Source: Photobacterium obscurum (lineage in GTDB: Bacteria > Pseudomonadota > Gammaproteobacteria > Enterobacterales > Vibrionaceae). Taken from it: 64,000 bases of DNA. Shown here piece by piece: positions 1 through 8,787 of this stretch (position 1 is its first letter; every line of letters starts with the position of its first letter). A model generated the notes under the pieces. The model was not told where the DNA came from and ran no database searches. It was given only the letters and a program-made list of their open reading frames with translations. The translations under genes were made by a program, and so were the position numbers. The stretch spans positions 62,001 through 126,000 of the forward strand of contig NZ_JAKRRW010000007.1 in the NCBI RefSeq assembly GCF_026191635.1. The letters are read 5' to 3'.

Positions 1-26
1 TAACTAGCCAATGTCATAATAAACAC

Positions 27-68
27 AACCGCTATCGAAAACTGCATTGAAAGTTAGAGATAGCGGTT
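27..68 (+). terminator. Possible terminator of a gene left of the window
   Basis: Ten-base perfect arms (27-36 and 59-68) enclose a 22-base loop and are followed by a T-rich run. No gene in the window ends here, so it would serve a gene beyond the left edge. The long loop makes it less typical. Confidence 0.4.
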
Positions 69-73
69 ATTTT

Positions 74-126
74 ATACCGATCAGCATAAGTATTTAACCA
101 GAATATTTACTTAACCTGATTGGTAT
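74..126. repeat. Dispersed inverted repeat, copy 1
   Basis: The ends read ATACCGATCAG (74-84) and CTGATTGGTAT (116-126), inverted with one mismatch around an AT-rich centre. A related pair lies at 27772-27805, which suggests a family of short intergenic palindromes of the kind common in Photobacterium and Shewanella. Function is unknown. It lies just past the 3' end of the NUDIX gene. Confidence 0.5.
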
Positions 127-151
127 TATTGTGAAATTGGCTGCGGCTAGT

Positions 152-667
152 CTAAATAAGCTTCATTATTCGAGCTTTCAGAAATGCAGATAGTGTTTTG
201 GCGTCCTGTATTTCATTGTTAGCCACTTTTTTTTCAAATTCGGCGACCGATATTGGCAAGACCTCAATAATTTCATCATCGTCCAGCTCCCCATCGCAAC
301 TTGACAGCCCTTTTGCTAAATAAAGATGCTGGACTTCATCGCAAAAACCAGGGACCGGAAGTAATTCTCCAAGAGCTAACCAGTGTGAGGCTTGGAGTTG
401 GGTTTCCTCTGCCAGCTCCCTTTGAGCACAGGACTGAATATCTTCCTGGCTTTCAAGGGTGCCTGCGGGAAACTCAAGAATCCATTTTTGAATGGCCGGA
501 CGGTATTGATGAACCATAATAAGGTCACCGTTATCCGCTATTGGGACAATAACAACCGCGCCAGGGTGTTTCACAGTCGTGAATTCAATATCGCGGCCGT
601 CAGGCAGAGTCTGAGATGCTTGTTCGACAGAAAAGCATTTCCACTGACAGAGAGTCTTCGTTTTCAT
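152..667 (-). CDS. NUDIX hydrolase
   Basis: A 171-aa NUDIX-superfamily hydrolase, probably acting on an ADP-ribose-like or other nucleoside-diphosphate substrate. The NUDIX helix is visible around residues 70-92, with the pattern G-x5-E-x7-REL-x-EE. The Gly that normally follows is Gln (EETQL), a departure from the consensus; the metal-binding Glu residues are kept. The upstream VHQYRPAIQKWILEFPAG segment is typical of ADP-ribose pyrophosphatase-like members. I chose the ATG at 667 over an in-frame TTG at 676; neither has a strong ribosome binding site. The gene stands alone. The exact substrate cannot be read from sequence. Confidence 0.8.
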   Translation of the reverse strand: MKTKTLCQWKCFSVEQASQTLPDGRDIEFTTVKHPGAVVIVPIADNGDLIMVHQYRPAIQKWILEFPAGTLESQEDIQSCAQRELAEETQLQASHWLALGELLPVPGFCDEVQHLYLAKGLSSCDGELDDDEIIEVLPISVAEFEKKVANNEIQDAKTLSAFLKARIMKLI

Positions 668-778
668 AAAGAACAAATGGTTACCAGTAACTTAGTCTTG
701 AGCCATCTTAACATAGCTTGGTCCATCCTAAGCTACTGGTACGTCGGATTAGGTGTGAAATCACTGCAATAAATGGGG

Positions 779-1831
779 CTAGTGGCTTACGGCAACTTGG
801 TTACGCCCCCAGTTCTTGGCTCTCTGTAAAGCGCTGTCTGCTTTTACATAGTCGTGGCTAAATTGCTGATATTCGACAGGGGTTAAACCGATACTGACGG
901 TAATTGTTACCCTGTGACCACTGTTAAGCTCGAGAGCCCAACTTGCCACTTCGTCTTTTAGGCAAGTTGCAAGCTCTTCAGCCTGTTTGATATCAGTATC
1001 AGGTAACAGCAAACAAAACTCTTGGCTATCTAAGCGGGCAATATAGTCATTTTTACGGACTTTTTGTTGAAGGCATTTTGCGAGCATCATCAGAATTTGA
1101 TCGCCAGCTTCTAGTCCGTAGCGATCATTAATTGTCTTGAGGTTGTCTATGTCTATTAATAGCATGGAAATATCACGCATATATCGCTGACAGCGAGAGG
1201 CTTCATTTCTATATACGGCTTCTAAACCGTGGCGATTATACAAGTTGGTCAGAAAATCAGTGGTTGCTGTTTTCTTTACCCGTTCTATCGCTTCATTCCT
1301 GTGCTGAGCCAGTAAATAAGCCATGATCAATACCATCGAATAGGCGCTGATATTTTGCAGTGCTTCAGTAATTTGTAAATGCTTATCAGACAGTTTTCCT
1401 GCGTTCATCGTGATATAAATCAGACCGAAAATTAAGCTATACCACCAGGCGTGCTCATGTCTGAGAGAAAAGAAACAAAGCAGGGGAATGGTCAGGGCAA
1501 TGGTATTGCTAACCAGGTGAGTGCTGTCGGCATAAAAACCATATCCGCAGTTGAGAGTGATAAATCCAATAAAGACCCAAATTAGAAGATGGGGATTAAC
1601 ATTATAGCGATTAATGACAGATAGAAGGTATGACAGTACTGCACCGAAGAGTGCAGACAGAGTAAAACCAGGCGAAATGTCTGAGACAAAGTAGGTGAAT
1701 GCAATAATTAAACAAACACCCCCTGATACTGGGAATAGTAAGTTAAGTTGGTTTTTCAGCGTTTGTTTACTGAGTTCAATATACGCGAAGTTGGTTGATT
1801 CGAGTTGTGCGCTTTTGATAACGGTGGTCAT
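779..1831 (-). CDS. Membrane GGDEF-domain protein with degenerate active site
   Basis: A 350-aa protein with about six hydrophobic segments in the first 190 residues, followed by a GGDEF domain that opens with DFLTNLYNRHGLEAV. The signature loop reads ARLDSQEF instead of R-x-GG(D/E)EF: both glycines and the first acid are replaced, while the last EF is kept. Near the C terminus ALQRAKNWGRNQV matches the usual A-x-Y-x-AK-x-x-GRN-x-V block except that Tyr is Gln. Without the glycine loop GTP binding and cyclization are unlikely, so the protein is more probably a sensor or an inactive partner than a diguanylate cyclase. It is monocistronic, and its ligand is unknown. Confidence 0.85.
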   Translation of the reverse strand: MTTVIKSAQLESTNFAYIELSKQTLKNQLNLLFPVSGGVCLIIAFTYFVSDISPGFTLSALFGAVLSYLLSVINRYNVNPHLLIWVFIGFITLNCGYGFYADSTHLVSNTIALTIPLLCFFSLRHEHAWWYSLIFGLIYITMNAGKLSDKHLQITEALQNISAYSMVLIMAYLLAQHRNEAIERVKKTATTDFLTNLYNRHGLEAVYRNEASRCQRYMRDISMLLIDIDNLKTINDRYGLEAGDQILMMLAKCLQQKVRKNDYIARLDSQEFCLLLPDTDIKQAEELATCLKDEVASWALELNSGHRVTITVSIGLTPVEYQQFSHDYVKADSALQRAKNWGRNQVAVSH

Positions 1832-1956
1832 AGCCTGATTTACATCCTTGTTGAAGCTGATCCCTCAATGTGCAACATGGCGCATTGAGGGGCTAGCATA
1901 ATTCAGGCTGGATACATCTGTCTAATTTTTTAATGAAAAATATGTAATTTGTTGAT

Positions 1957-2889
1957 TTATGATAAGAATGACTTTAGCAGCTTAGTTACTAATTCAGGCT
2001 GCTCATTGGTGACGCCATGCCCTGTTTTAGGAATAACCACAATGGCAGAGTTAATGTGTTCACTTAGCTCAATGCCATTTTTCAGTGGAAATATTTGATC
2101 ACTGTCGCCCCAAATAAGCATACTTGGTGGTAAATCAGCCACCGGATATTGGTTAATACGTTGGCGGTCATAAATAAGGCTTTGAATTAAAGCTGCTTTT
2201 TCACTTTTCCACGGCGCAAAATAACCTTGGTATATTTGATCTGCGACAAAATCAGGCATGCGTTTCTTGTCATAGAAAACATGATCGAATAGACGACGTA
2301 CCTCTTTACTATTCTGTGGAACAAAAAGGTCTTCTGGTTTGTCGACACCTGCTCGTACGCATAGATCGGCTAGATCGCCATCACTGAACAGAGGACCTGG
2401 ACTCGCGATGATAACAGACTTTTCAATTCGTTCGGGCGTGGTCATCATGTTGTATGTTACAAAGCCCCCATAGGAAATGCCTGCCACATTGACTTTTTCA
2501 ACCTGCAGAGAATCCAAAATCTGCCAGACAGCATCTGTCTGAGTGTTTAGGTTAGGACTACCGTTGCTGTATGAGTCACCAAACCATGCAAGATCAGGCG
2601 CTATCACCATATAGTCCTGGTTAAGCTCAAGCATCTCTTTTTTCCAGGTTGATATCGCGGTGCCACCAAAGCCATGCAGCAATAGCAATGGTTTTCCGTT
2701 GCCACCAACCCAAAATTTCATTTGTCCACCATCGGCAAGGGTAAGGAAATGCTCGGTGTAACCGGCTTCTTCAAGGCTATTTTTATCTTGCTCGGCTTTC
2801 CAGCCAACAAGTTCGCAACCTGTCAGCGTAATGAACACTAGAATGAGTATCAGCTGGCGATACAACTTGAATATTGGCAGTTTAGTCAT
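1957..2889 (-). CDS. Alpha/beta-hydrolase lipoprotein
   Basis: A 310-aa alpha/beta-fold hydrolase with a lipoprotein signal: the start at 2889 gives a hydrophobic segment ending in the lipobox LTGC near residue 25. The ORF extends 21 codons further upstream, but that would bury the signal peptide. The oxyanion region is LLLHGFGG, the nucleophile elbow is GISYGG, the likely Asp is in WGDSDQIFP and the His in TGHGVTNEQPE, so the triad looks complete. It is expected to sit in the envelope as an esterase or lipase. Substrate is not deducible. It is a single gene, divergent from galE. Confidence 0.8.
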   Translation of the reverse strand: MTKLPIFKLYRQLILILVFITLTGCELVGWKAEQDKNSLEEAGYTEHFLTLADGGQMKFWVGGNGKPLLLLHGFGGTAISTWKKEMLELNQDYMVIAPDLAWFGDSYSNGSPNLNTQTDAVWQILDSLQVEKVNVAGISYGGFVTYNMMTTPERIEKSVIIASPGPLFSDGDLADLCVRAGVDKPEDLFVPQNSKEVRRLFDHVFYDKKRMPDFVADQIYQGYFAPWKSEKAALIQSLIYDRQRINQYPVADLPPSMLIWGDSDQIFPLKNGIELSEHINSAIVVIPKTGHGVTNEQPELVTKLLKSFLS

Positions 2890-3147
2890 TATTCGAATAT
2901 ATCTACGAGAAAAAGGTGAAATAATTTTACACTGTTTTATTTTTCGTGTCATGGGATATGGTTCGAATTTTGCTGTGTAATTTAACGAGGGGGAGGAGTT
3001 TGCAAATTTATATTTGAGATCTCATTTTGCTAATGAAGATAAAGTTAATTCATTGTTATTGTTGAAATTATAGATTTGTTTAACAAAGCTATATAAATGA
3101 CGGTATGTATATCGTACTTCAAATTGGGAATGATAACGAGAGGCATT

Positions 3148-4164
3148 ATGCGTATTTTGGTAACGGGTGGAATGGGATACATTGGTAGCCATACCTGCGT
3201 GCAGTTGATTGAAGCCGGTATGATGCCAATTATTGTTGATAACCTATACAACAGTAAGAAATCAGTGCTGGCACGAATAGAAATGCTGACAGGAGTAATG
3301 CCGACTTTTTATGAAGGTGATATCCGTGATCGTGCTTTTTTAGATAAGGTGTTGGCTGAGAACAACGTCGAGTCTGTTATCCACTTCGCAGGCTTGAAAG
3401 CGGTGGGTGAGTCAGTTGAAAAGCCCTTGGAGTACTACGATAACAATGTGCACGGTACTTTGGTGCTTGTCGAAGCGATGCGCGCAGCAGAGGTAAATAG
3501 CCTTATTTTTAGCTCGTCAGCTACGGTGTATGGTGATCCAGCTTCTGTTCCAATTATGGAAGACTTCCCAACAAGTGCGACTAATCCCTATGGTCGCAGT
3601 AAGCTGATGGTTGAGAATTGTCTTACCGATATTCATAAAGCTCACCCAGAAATGAGCATCACGTTGCTACGTTATTTTAATCCGGTTGGTTCCCATAAAT
3701 CGGGTGAAATGGGGGAAGATCCCCAGGGAATGCCCAATAACCTGATGCCATTTATCTCTCAAGTTGCTGTTGGTCGTCGTGGATATTTGCCTGTTTTCGG
3801 TGATGATTACCCAACTGTTGATGGTACAGGTGTACGTGATTACATTCATGTCGTTGATTTGGCTGATGGGCACTTAGCTGCGTTGAACTATAAAGGTAAA
3901 GAAGCCGGCCTTCATATCTATAACCTAGGTACAGGCCATGGTTTTAGCGTATTGCAAATGGTTGATGCCTTTTCAGAAGCTGCTGGGGTCGAAGTCGCTT
4001 ATCAAGTCGTGCCGCGGCGGCCGGGGGATATTGCTGAGTGTTGGGCCGATCCCACTAAGGCAAAAACAGAGCTTTATTGGGAAGCTAGACGAACTATTGA
4101 AGATATGACTGCCGATACTTGGCGCTGGCAGCTAAATAATCCAAATGGTTATCCTGACGTGTAA
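3148..4164 (+). CDS. galE: UDP-glucose 4-epimerase
   Basis: GalE interconverts UDP-glucose and UDP-galactose using bound NAD, supplying galactose units for lipopolysaccharide and capsule and linking to the Leloir pathway. The protein starts [15 protein letters not shown] with the Rossmann GxxGxxG motif, and carries SSSATVYG and YGRSK, the Ser and the Tyr-x-x-x-Lys of the extended SDR active site. Starting at 3148, after GAGAGG, gives 338 aa, the standard GalE length; the open frame begins 17 codons earlier. No gal operon genes flank it, so it is a stand-alone epimerase followed by its own terminator. Confidence 0.95.
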   Translation: MRILVTGGMGYIGSHTCVQLIEAGMMPIIVDNLYNSKKSVLARIEMLTGVMPTFYEGDIRDRAFLDKVLAENNVESVIHFAGLKAVGESVEKPLEYYDNNVHGTLVLVEAMRAAEVNSLIFSSSATVYGDPASVPIMEDFPTSATNPYGRSKLMVENCLTDIHKAHPEMSITLLRYFNPVGSHKSGEMGEDPQGMPNNLMPFISQVAVGRRGYLPVFGDDYPTVDGTGVRDYIHVVDLADGHLAALNYKGKEAGLHIYNLGTGHGFSVLQMVDAFSEAAGVEVAYQVVPRRPGDIAECWADPTKAKTELYWEARRTIEDMTADTWRWQLNNPNGYPDV

Positions 4165-4194
4165 TACTTTTAACGAAGGAAGGATTAGATAATT

Positions 4195-4222
4195 AATAGG
4201 CCGCTCTACTAAGCGGCCTATT
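4195..4222 (+). terminator. Terminator after galE
   Basis: Eleven-base perfect inverted repeat (4195-4205 and 4212-4222) with a 6-base loop, between the convergent galE and yjdF-like genes. The following run GTGTGTTT is only moderately T-rich. Confidence 0.65.
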
Positions 4223-4228
4223 GTGTGT

Positions 4229-4843
4229 TTAGGCTTGGCTAGCTTCGGTACGGTAGGGTTTAGTGTAAAAGAAAACCCCCAGACTGAACAAGGCGCCAAG
4301 CGTATCAGCCAGCATGTCTTTTTGTGCGTCCCATATATCTCCCTGGCTGCCGAGGAACTCAATACCGGCTTCACCCCCTGCAAGTACGGCATACCACCAT
4401 TCAATGATCTCGTATGCAGCTGCAACTCCCATAATGGTTAATAAGCCAAACATTCCAGCGAGAAACGGGTTGCAATGTCCTTTTCGTGAAAGGTACTCCG
4501 CAACGGGATAGGCATAGAAGCCAATAGAAAAGTGAGCAAAGCGATCGAAATGATTACGCTCGGAGCCAATTAAATCACCGAACCAGTCGAAAGGGACGTT
4601 GGCGAAGGTGTAGTGAGCACCGATGCTGTGCAGTATGAGCCAGCAAGCCATGAACATATAGGCAGCATTAGAAAATCGGAACCACTTGTAGGTTGTCAGC
4701 AGCGGAATGAAAATCAGTAAAATGGGAATTATTTCAGCAATCCAGACCTCTTGAAAGGCAGGATTGATGCCAGACCAGATAATCGTTGAACTAACGAATA
4801 TGGCTAAAACTAAAGGTAGTCTTGAGGTGCTATTCACTGGCAT
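4229..4843 (-). CDS. YjdF-type inner membrane protein (DUF2238)
   Basis: A 204-aa protein with about six membrane segments. It matches the DUF2238/YjdF family by length (about 200-210 aa) and by blocks such as YTFANVPFDWFGD, RNHFDRFAHFSIGF and GDIWDAQKDMLADTLGA, which carry conserved His and Asp residues near the membrane face. The family is widespread but has no firmly assigned function. The ATG at 4843 is preceded by AAGGA at good spacing. It is convergent with galE and shares the intervening hairpin. Confidence 0.85.
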   Translation of the reverse strand: MPVNSTSRLPLVLAIFVSSTIIWSGINPAFQEVWIAEIIPILLIFIPLLTTYKWFRFSNAAYMFMACWLILHSIGAHYTFANVPFDWFGDLIGSERNHFDRFAHFSIGFYAYPVAEYLSRKGHCNPFLAGMFGLLTIMGVAAAYEIIEWWYAVLAGGEAGIEFLGSQGDIWDAQKDMLADTLGALFSLGVFFYTKPYRTEASQA

Positions 4844-5131
4844 TTTAGTGAATCCTTGTACGAGCTAATGCATTGTGATGGTTTAAGTATCAATTATAAT
4901 ACAGTGTTTTATTGTTTGGTAGGGAGAAAAGATCGCATCATTCGACATTTGTGAGTTTTCGCGATCATAAGCAAGTTTTTGAAGATGCGACGCAAGGTGC
5001 TTCAAGAGGGAGTAAGGTCGATACCAATGATGGCAGCTGCTGAAGTCGTCTTATCTAAAGATATAATCAGTATCCTATTCTGAGATAACGAATAATTCAT
5101 CTCTCTAAGTAGGTGTCTACCGTAATAATTG

Positions 5132-5140
5132 TGATATAAT
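5132..5140 (+). promoter_or_regulatory. Extended -10 promoter element of the helicase gene
   Basis: TGATATAAT (5132-5140) is a perfect extended -10 (TGn plus TATAAT). The expected -35 position is a poor match, as is common for extended -10 promoters. Transcription from here would give a leader of roughly 95 bases. Confidence 0.5.
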
Positions 5141-5165
5141 CCTCTGCTAACAATTTTCACCTTTA

Positions 5166-5181
5166 TGTGAGATAAATCACA
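5166..5181. promoter_or_regulatory. CRP-like binding site in the helicase leader
   Basis: TGTGA-GATAAA-TCACA is a perfect CRP core palindrome with a 6-base spacer. It lies about 25-40 bases downstream of the extended -10 element, a position that would fit repression of that promoter or activation of a second, closer promoter. Confidence 0.5.
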
Positions 5182-5240
5182 TGGGGTGGGGCTGTAACTA
5201 TTTCTGCTCATAACTAGAGCATTTTTACCGGAGCACCATT

Positions 5241-6578
5241 TTGCTATTTAAAGATCTTGGATTAGACCAGCGCCTTCTGAAAAAACTGAACCATCTGGCG
5301 TTCGATAAACCAACTGAAATTCAACAAACTGCTATTCCTGTTGGCATTCTGGGCAAGGATGTACTGGCCTCGTCAAAGACTGGCTCCGGTAAAACACTAG
5401 CATTCTTACTTCCGGCTATGCAGCGTATGTATCGCAGCAAGCCTTTTACTCGCCGTGATCCTCGCGTATTGGTACTAACGCCAACTCGTGAACTGGCCAA
5501 ACAGGTTTTTGCCCAGCTTCGTACTTTGAATGCCGGTACACCATACGATGGTGCGCTTATTGTTGGTGGCGAAAACTTTAATGATCAGGTGAAAGCCTTG
5601 CGCAATGACCCGATGTTTGTTATTGCAACACCGGGTCGTCTGGCTGATCACCTTGAGCATCGCAGTACACACCTTGACGGTCTTGAAATGCTGATCCTAG
5701 ATGAAGCGGACCGTATGCTTGATTTAGGCTTTGAGGCACAGCTACGTCGCATTCACGAAGCTGCGAACCACCGTCGTCGTCAAACATTGATGTTCTCAGC
5801 GACACTTGATCATGCTGATGTGGTCGATATTGCTTCTGAAATGTTGAACGCACCGAAACGTATTTCTGTTGGCCACTCTGCTGAAGAGCATACGGATATT
5901 ACTCAGCGCTTCATTCTTTGTGATCATCTTGATCATAAGCAAGCGCTGCTGGACAAAGTGCTGGAAACAGAAGACCACGATCAGGTTATTATCTTTACGG
6001 CTACTCGTGCCGATACCGATCGTCTGACGAAAGAGCTGAATGAGCGCAAGCTTAAAGCGGTTGCGTTGAGCGGTAACTTAAATCAGACGCAGCGTAACAG
6101 TATCATGAGTCAGTTTGAGCGTGACTGTCACAAAATTCTGGTGACGACTGATGTTGCCTCACGTGGTCTGGATATCATCAAAGTATCTCATGTAATTAAC
6201 TTTGATATGCCAAAACATGCTGAAGAGTACGTTCACCGTATTGGCCGAACAGGCCGTGCCGGTAACAAAGGTGATGCGATTTCTTTTGTCGGCCCTAAAG
6301 ACTGGAAGAGCTTCAAAAATGTTGAGGCTTTCCTGAAGCAAGATATCAGCTTCAGTACGATTGAAGGGCTGGAAGGTAAGTTCAAGGGCTTGAAACCTGC
6401 GCCTAAGAAAAAGTTTGTGAAGAAAAAGCCAACCAGCAAGAAGCCAGTGGCCAAGAAGACAACTGCGGCTAAGCCGAAGAAGAAAATGGATAAGCGTTTC
6501 TACGACAGCGTGGCTGTGGGTGATAATGTCTTTGTGCCGAAGAAGAAAAAGCCGGTTAATCCCGCTTCTGAAGATTAA
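5241..6578 (+). CDS. DEAD-box ATP-dependent RNA helicase
   Basis: A 445-aa DEAD-box helicase of the SrmB/RhlE kind, expected to act in ribosome assembly or RNA turnover. In order: Q motif (KPTEIQQTAIP), motif I SKTGSGKT, motif Ia PTRELA, TPGR, motif II LDEADRML, motif III SAT, and motif VI HRIGRTGRAG. The last 70 residues are a Lys-rich tail, typical of RNA-tethering extensions. The start is TTG at 5241, following GGAG at 7-base spacing; no ATG fits the conserved N terminus. The rare start codon and the CRP-like site in the leader suggest tuned expression. Which named E. coli helicase it matches is uncertain. Confidence 0.9.
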   Translation: MLFKDLGLDQRLLKKLNHLAFDKPTEIQQTAIPVGILGKDVLASSKTGSGKTLAFLLPAMQRMYRSKPFTRRDPRVLVLTPTRELAKQVFAQLRTLNAGTPYDGALIVGGENFNDQVKALRNDPMFVIATPGRLADHLEHRSTHLDGLEMLILDEADRMLDLGFEAQLRRIHEAANHRRRQTLMFSATLDHADVVDIASEMLNAPKRISVGHSAEEHTDITQRFILCDHLDHKQALLDKVLETEDHDQVIIFTATRADTDRLTKELNERKLKAVALSGNLNQTQRNSIMSQFERDCHKILVTTDVASRGLDIIKVSHVINFDMPKHAEEYVHRIGRTGRAGNKGDAISFVGPKDWKSFKNVEAFLKQDISFSTIEGLEGKFKGLKPAPKKKFVKKKPTSKKPVAKKTTAAKPKKKMDKRFYDSVAVGDNVFVPKKKKPVNPASED

Positions 6579-6609
6579 TAGCTAATGCAAGCATCCAATG
6601 TTAGCTAAA

Positions 6610-6637
6610 AAAATGCCAGTCAGATGACTGGCATTTT
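6610..6637. terminator. Bidirectional terminator between helicase and E2 genes
   Basis: Perfect 11-base arms AAAATGCCAGT / ACTGGCATTTT around a 6-base loop, with A-rich sequence on the left and T-rich on the right. It therefore works for both convergent genes. Confidence 0.8.
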
Positions 6638-6664
6638 GCTATTTATCGGTTGTGGTTTGTTGGT

Positions 6665-7807
6665 TTAGCAGGTGGCTTGTTGAAGATGGTTAACCATGGC
6701 TTTCATAAAGCGGGCTGCTTCTCCTCCGGTACAGGCGCGGTGGTCGAAAGTCATCGACAGAGGCATCGTATTGATCGAAACTGGCTTATCATTTCTGAAT
6801 ACCAGTTTTTCAATCATTCGACCAGCCCCGATGATGGCTACCTGAGGAGGGGTAACAACAGGAGTCGCGAAAATTCCCGCAATGGCACCAAAATTTGTTA
6901 AGGTTATCGTTGCATGTTGCAGCTGCTCTCGTTCAATTCGTCGCTCCCTGATCCCCTTAACGGTTTTATCTACCCATTGCCGAATACCTTTAGCACTGTA
7001 TTCGTCAGCGTGGCGAAGCACAGGGACGTAAAGCCCGTGGCGACTATCGACGGCAATTCCTATATTGACGGTACTATGTACACAACGGGTCATAGTGTCA
7101 GCATCAAACCAAGCATTTAAGGCGGGTTCTTGGTGGCAAGCATCAACAATAGCTTGTACTAACCGGCTGGTAATATCTTCGTCTTCGGACCATTGCTCGA
7201 GTAGCGCTTCTTCAGTAATTGTTACCGCGGCGACATCCCGGTGAGATTGTGCCATGGTGTTAACCATGGTTCTTCTTGCTCCTTTTAGTACTTCCGTACC
7301 GGGAAGTTGTTCATCGCAGGCGTTATAGACGTCTGCATCAAGAATAACACCGTCAGGGCCGCTGCCTTTTATACCGGTAAGATCAACACCGAGCTTCTGA
7401 GCCAGTAGTCGAGCTGAAGGCATTGCCGCTAATGTTTCCTCAGGTTTGTGGCCATGTTTAGCACCGATCCAGAATTCGTCAATGTCAACGTGCTGAGCCT
7501 GGTTCGAAACATTGCCAACCACGGTTGCGGCGTCTTGCTTAATTTTTTTTTGTTGCGGTTTTTCGGCTGCGGCTTTTTCATCGATCTCAAGTAATAGGCT
7601 ACCGATATTAATTACATCTCCTTCTTTACCGTAGCGGTTGACGATAGTACCACTGTATGGTGCTGGAACCTCAACCGTTGCTTTTGCCGTTTCAACAGTT
7701 AATACAACTTGATCTAACTCTACGCTATCGCCAACATTCACATGCCATTCAATAATTTCAGATTCTGCTAAGCCTTCTCCGAGATCTGGTAAGGTAAATG
7801 CCTTCAT
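6665..7807 (-). CDS. 2-oxoacid dehydrogenase E2 (lipoyl acyltransferase)
   Basis: A 380-aa dihydrolipoamide acyltransferase. One lipoyl domain lies at the N terminus (PDLGEGLAESEIIEWHV, lipoylated Lys in VETAKATVEV), then a charged linker, a peripheral-subunit binding domain (MPSARLLAQKLGVDL to GSGPDGVI), then the catalytic domain. The active-site block reads DHRACTGGEAARF: the His is present, but the Asp of HxxxDG is Thr. The start at 7807 (ATG) overlaps the E1beta stop as ATGA; the open frame's TTG two codons earlier is unnecessary. It is the last gene of a three-gene operon. The single lipoyl domain and separate E1 subunits fit a branched-chain or pyruvate/acetoin-type complex; substrate not settled. 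Confidence 0.88.
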   Translation of the reverse strand: MKAFTLPDLGEGLAESEIIEWHVNVGDSVELDQVVLTVETAKATVEVPAPYSGTIVNRYGKEGDVINIGSLLLEIDEKAAAEKPQQKKIKQDAATVVGNVSNQAQHVDIDEFWIGAKHGHKPEETLAAMPSARLLAQKLGVDLTGIKGSGPDGVILDADVYNACDEQLPGTEVLKGARRTMVNTMAQSHRDVAAVTITEEALLEQWSEDEDITSRLVQAIVDACHQEPALNAWFDADTMTRCVHSTVNIGIAVDSRHGLYVPVLRHADEYSAKGIRQWVDKTVKGIRERRIEREQLQHATITLTNFGAIAGIFATPVVTPPQVAIIGAGRMIEKLVFRNDKPVSINTMPLSMTFDHRACTGGEAARFMKAMVNHLQQATC

Positions 7808-8787
7808 TTCCAACCCTCCACGAGCTCTTTCGCCGTTTCAATGATGTCTTCTTCCTGAACCATGAAATAATCTTCATTACGGTAATAGGGCATTATGGTA
7901 TCCATACCGGTAACGCGTTTTGGGGGAGCTTTTAGCAAACACATTGCATGCTCAGCGGTACGGGCTAGGATTTCGGCACCCACGCCGCAAGTCTGACTGG
8001 CTTCGTGAACGACCAGTAAGCGGCCCGTTTTTTCTAGTGATGCATAAATTGTTTCCATATCAATGGGTTTGATTGTCGCGAGATCAATGACTTCAGCTTC
8101 AATTCCGATGCGTGAAAGCTTGGCTGCAGCTTGAAGTGACTCCACGACGCAGGCTCCCCAGGTAACGAGCGTTAGATCTCGTCCTTTTCTTAGCGTAAAG
8201 CAGGTTTTTAACGGGAGTGACTCGCCATTATCAATGACTTCTGATTTTACTGTGCGGTAGATCCGTTTAGGTTCAAAAAACATGATGGGATCATTACTGC
8301 GAATCGATGCCAGTAAGAGTCCATAGGCTCGTTGAGGCGAAGATGGGATGACTACACTGATCCCCGGGGTATGGGCAAAAAGAGCCTCGACACTTTCTGA
8401 GTGATGCTCTGGAGCATGGATACCGCCACCAAAAGGTGCACGAAAGACGGCAGGGCAGGTGAGTCGGCCACGGGTTCTGTTACGCATCCGAGCCGCATGA
8501 CAGGCTAGGTGTTCCATTGCGGGAAAGACAAAGCCCTGGAATTGGAACTCTGCTACAGGCCTAAGCCCTTGTGTTGCCATCCCGACTGAGACTCCAGCGA
8601 TCAGTGCTTCCGCTAACGGTGAATCGATGACCCGCCTGCAGCCGTATTTTTCCTTCAGTCCGACAGTTGCACGGAATACACCGCCGTTATCACCCACATC
8701 TTCACCAAGTACAACCACGTTTTTATCATGTGCCATCTCATAATGCAGGGCAAGATTGACGGCTTCTAGTAGTGTTAGTTCAGCCAC
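7804..8787 (-). CDS. 2-oxoacid dehydrogenase E1 beta subunit
   Basis: A 327-aa transketolase-like beta subunit that pairs with the E1 alpha to decarboxylate a 2-oxoacid and pass the acyl group to E2. Visible blocks are LGEDVGDNGGVFRATVGL, the DSPLAEALIAGVSVGMA cofactor-binding region, EFQFQGFVFPA and the C-terminal transketolase domain (SLEKTGRLLVVHEASQTCG). It starts with GTG at 8787, overlapping the E1alpha stop by 8 bases, so the two subunits are translationally coupled and made in equal amounts. Homologues are often annotated bkdA2, pdhB or acoB; sequence alone does not decide. Confidence 0.9.
   Translation of the reverse strand: MAELTLLEAVNLALHYEMAHDKNVVVLGEDVGDNGGVFRATVGLKEKYGCRRVIDSPLAEALIAGVSVGMATQGLRPVAEFQFQGFVFPAMEHLACHAARMRNRTRGRLTCPAVFRAPFGGGIHAPEHHSESVEALFAHTPGISVVIPSSPQRAYGLLLASIRSNDPIMFFEPKRIYRTVKSEVIDNGESLPLKTCFTLRKGRDLTLVTWGACVVESLQAAAKLSRIGIEAEVIDLATIKPIDMETIYASLEKTGRLLVVHEASQTCGVGAEILARTAEHAMCLLKAPPKRVTGMDTIMPYYRNEDYFMVQEEDIIETAKELVEGWK

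Larger units (their letters stand above)
4844..5240. other. Intergenic region upstream of the helicase
   Basis: About 400 bp without a convincing gene. It holds an extended -10 element and a CRP-like palindrome, listed separately. The left half, before about 5100, shows nothing I can name. Confidence 0.6.

Noticed and set aside
4223..4511. Open frames on the plus strand opposite the yjdF-like gene
   Set aside because: Lie wholly inside a well-supported gene on the other strand, and show no ribosome site or family resemblance.
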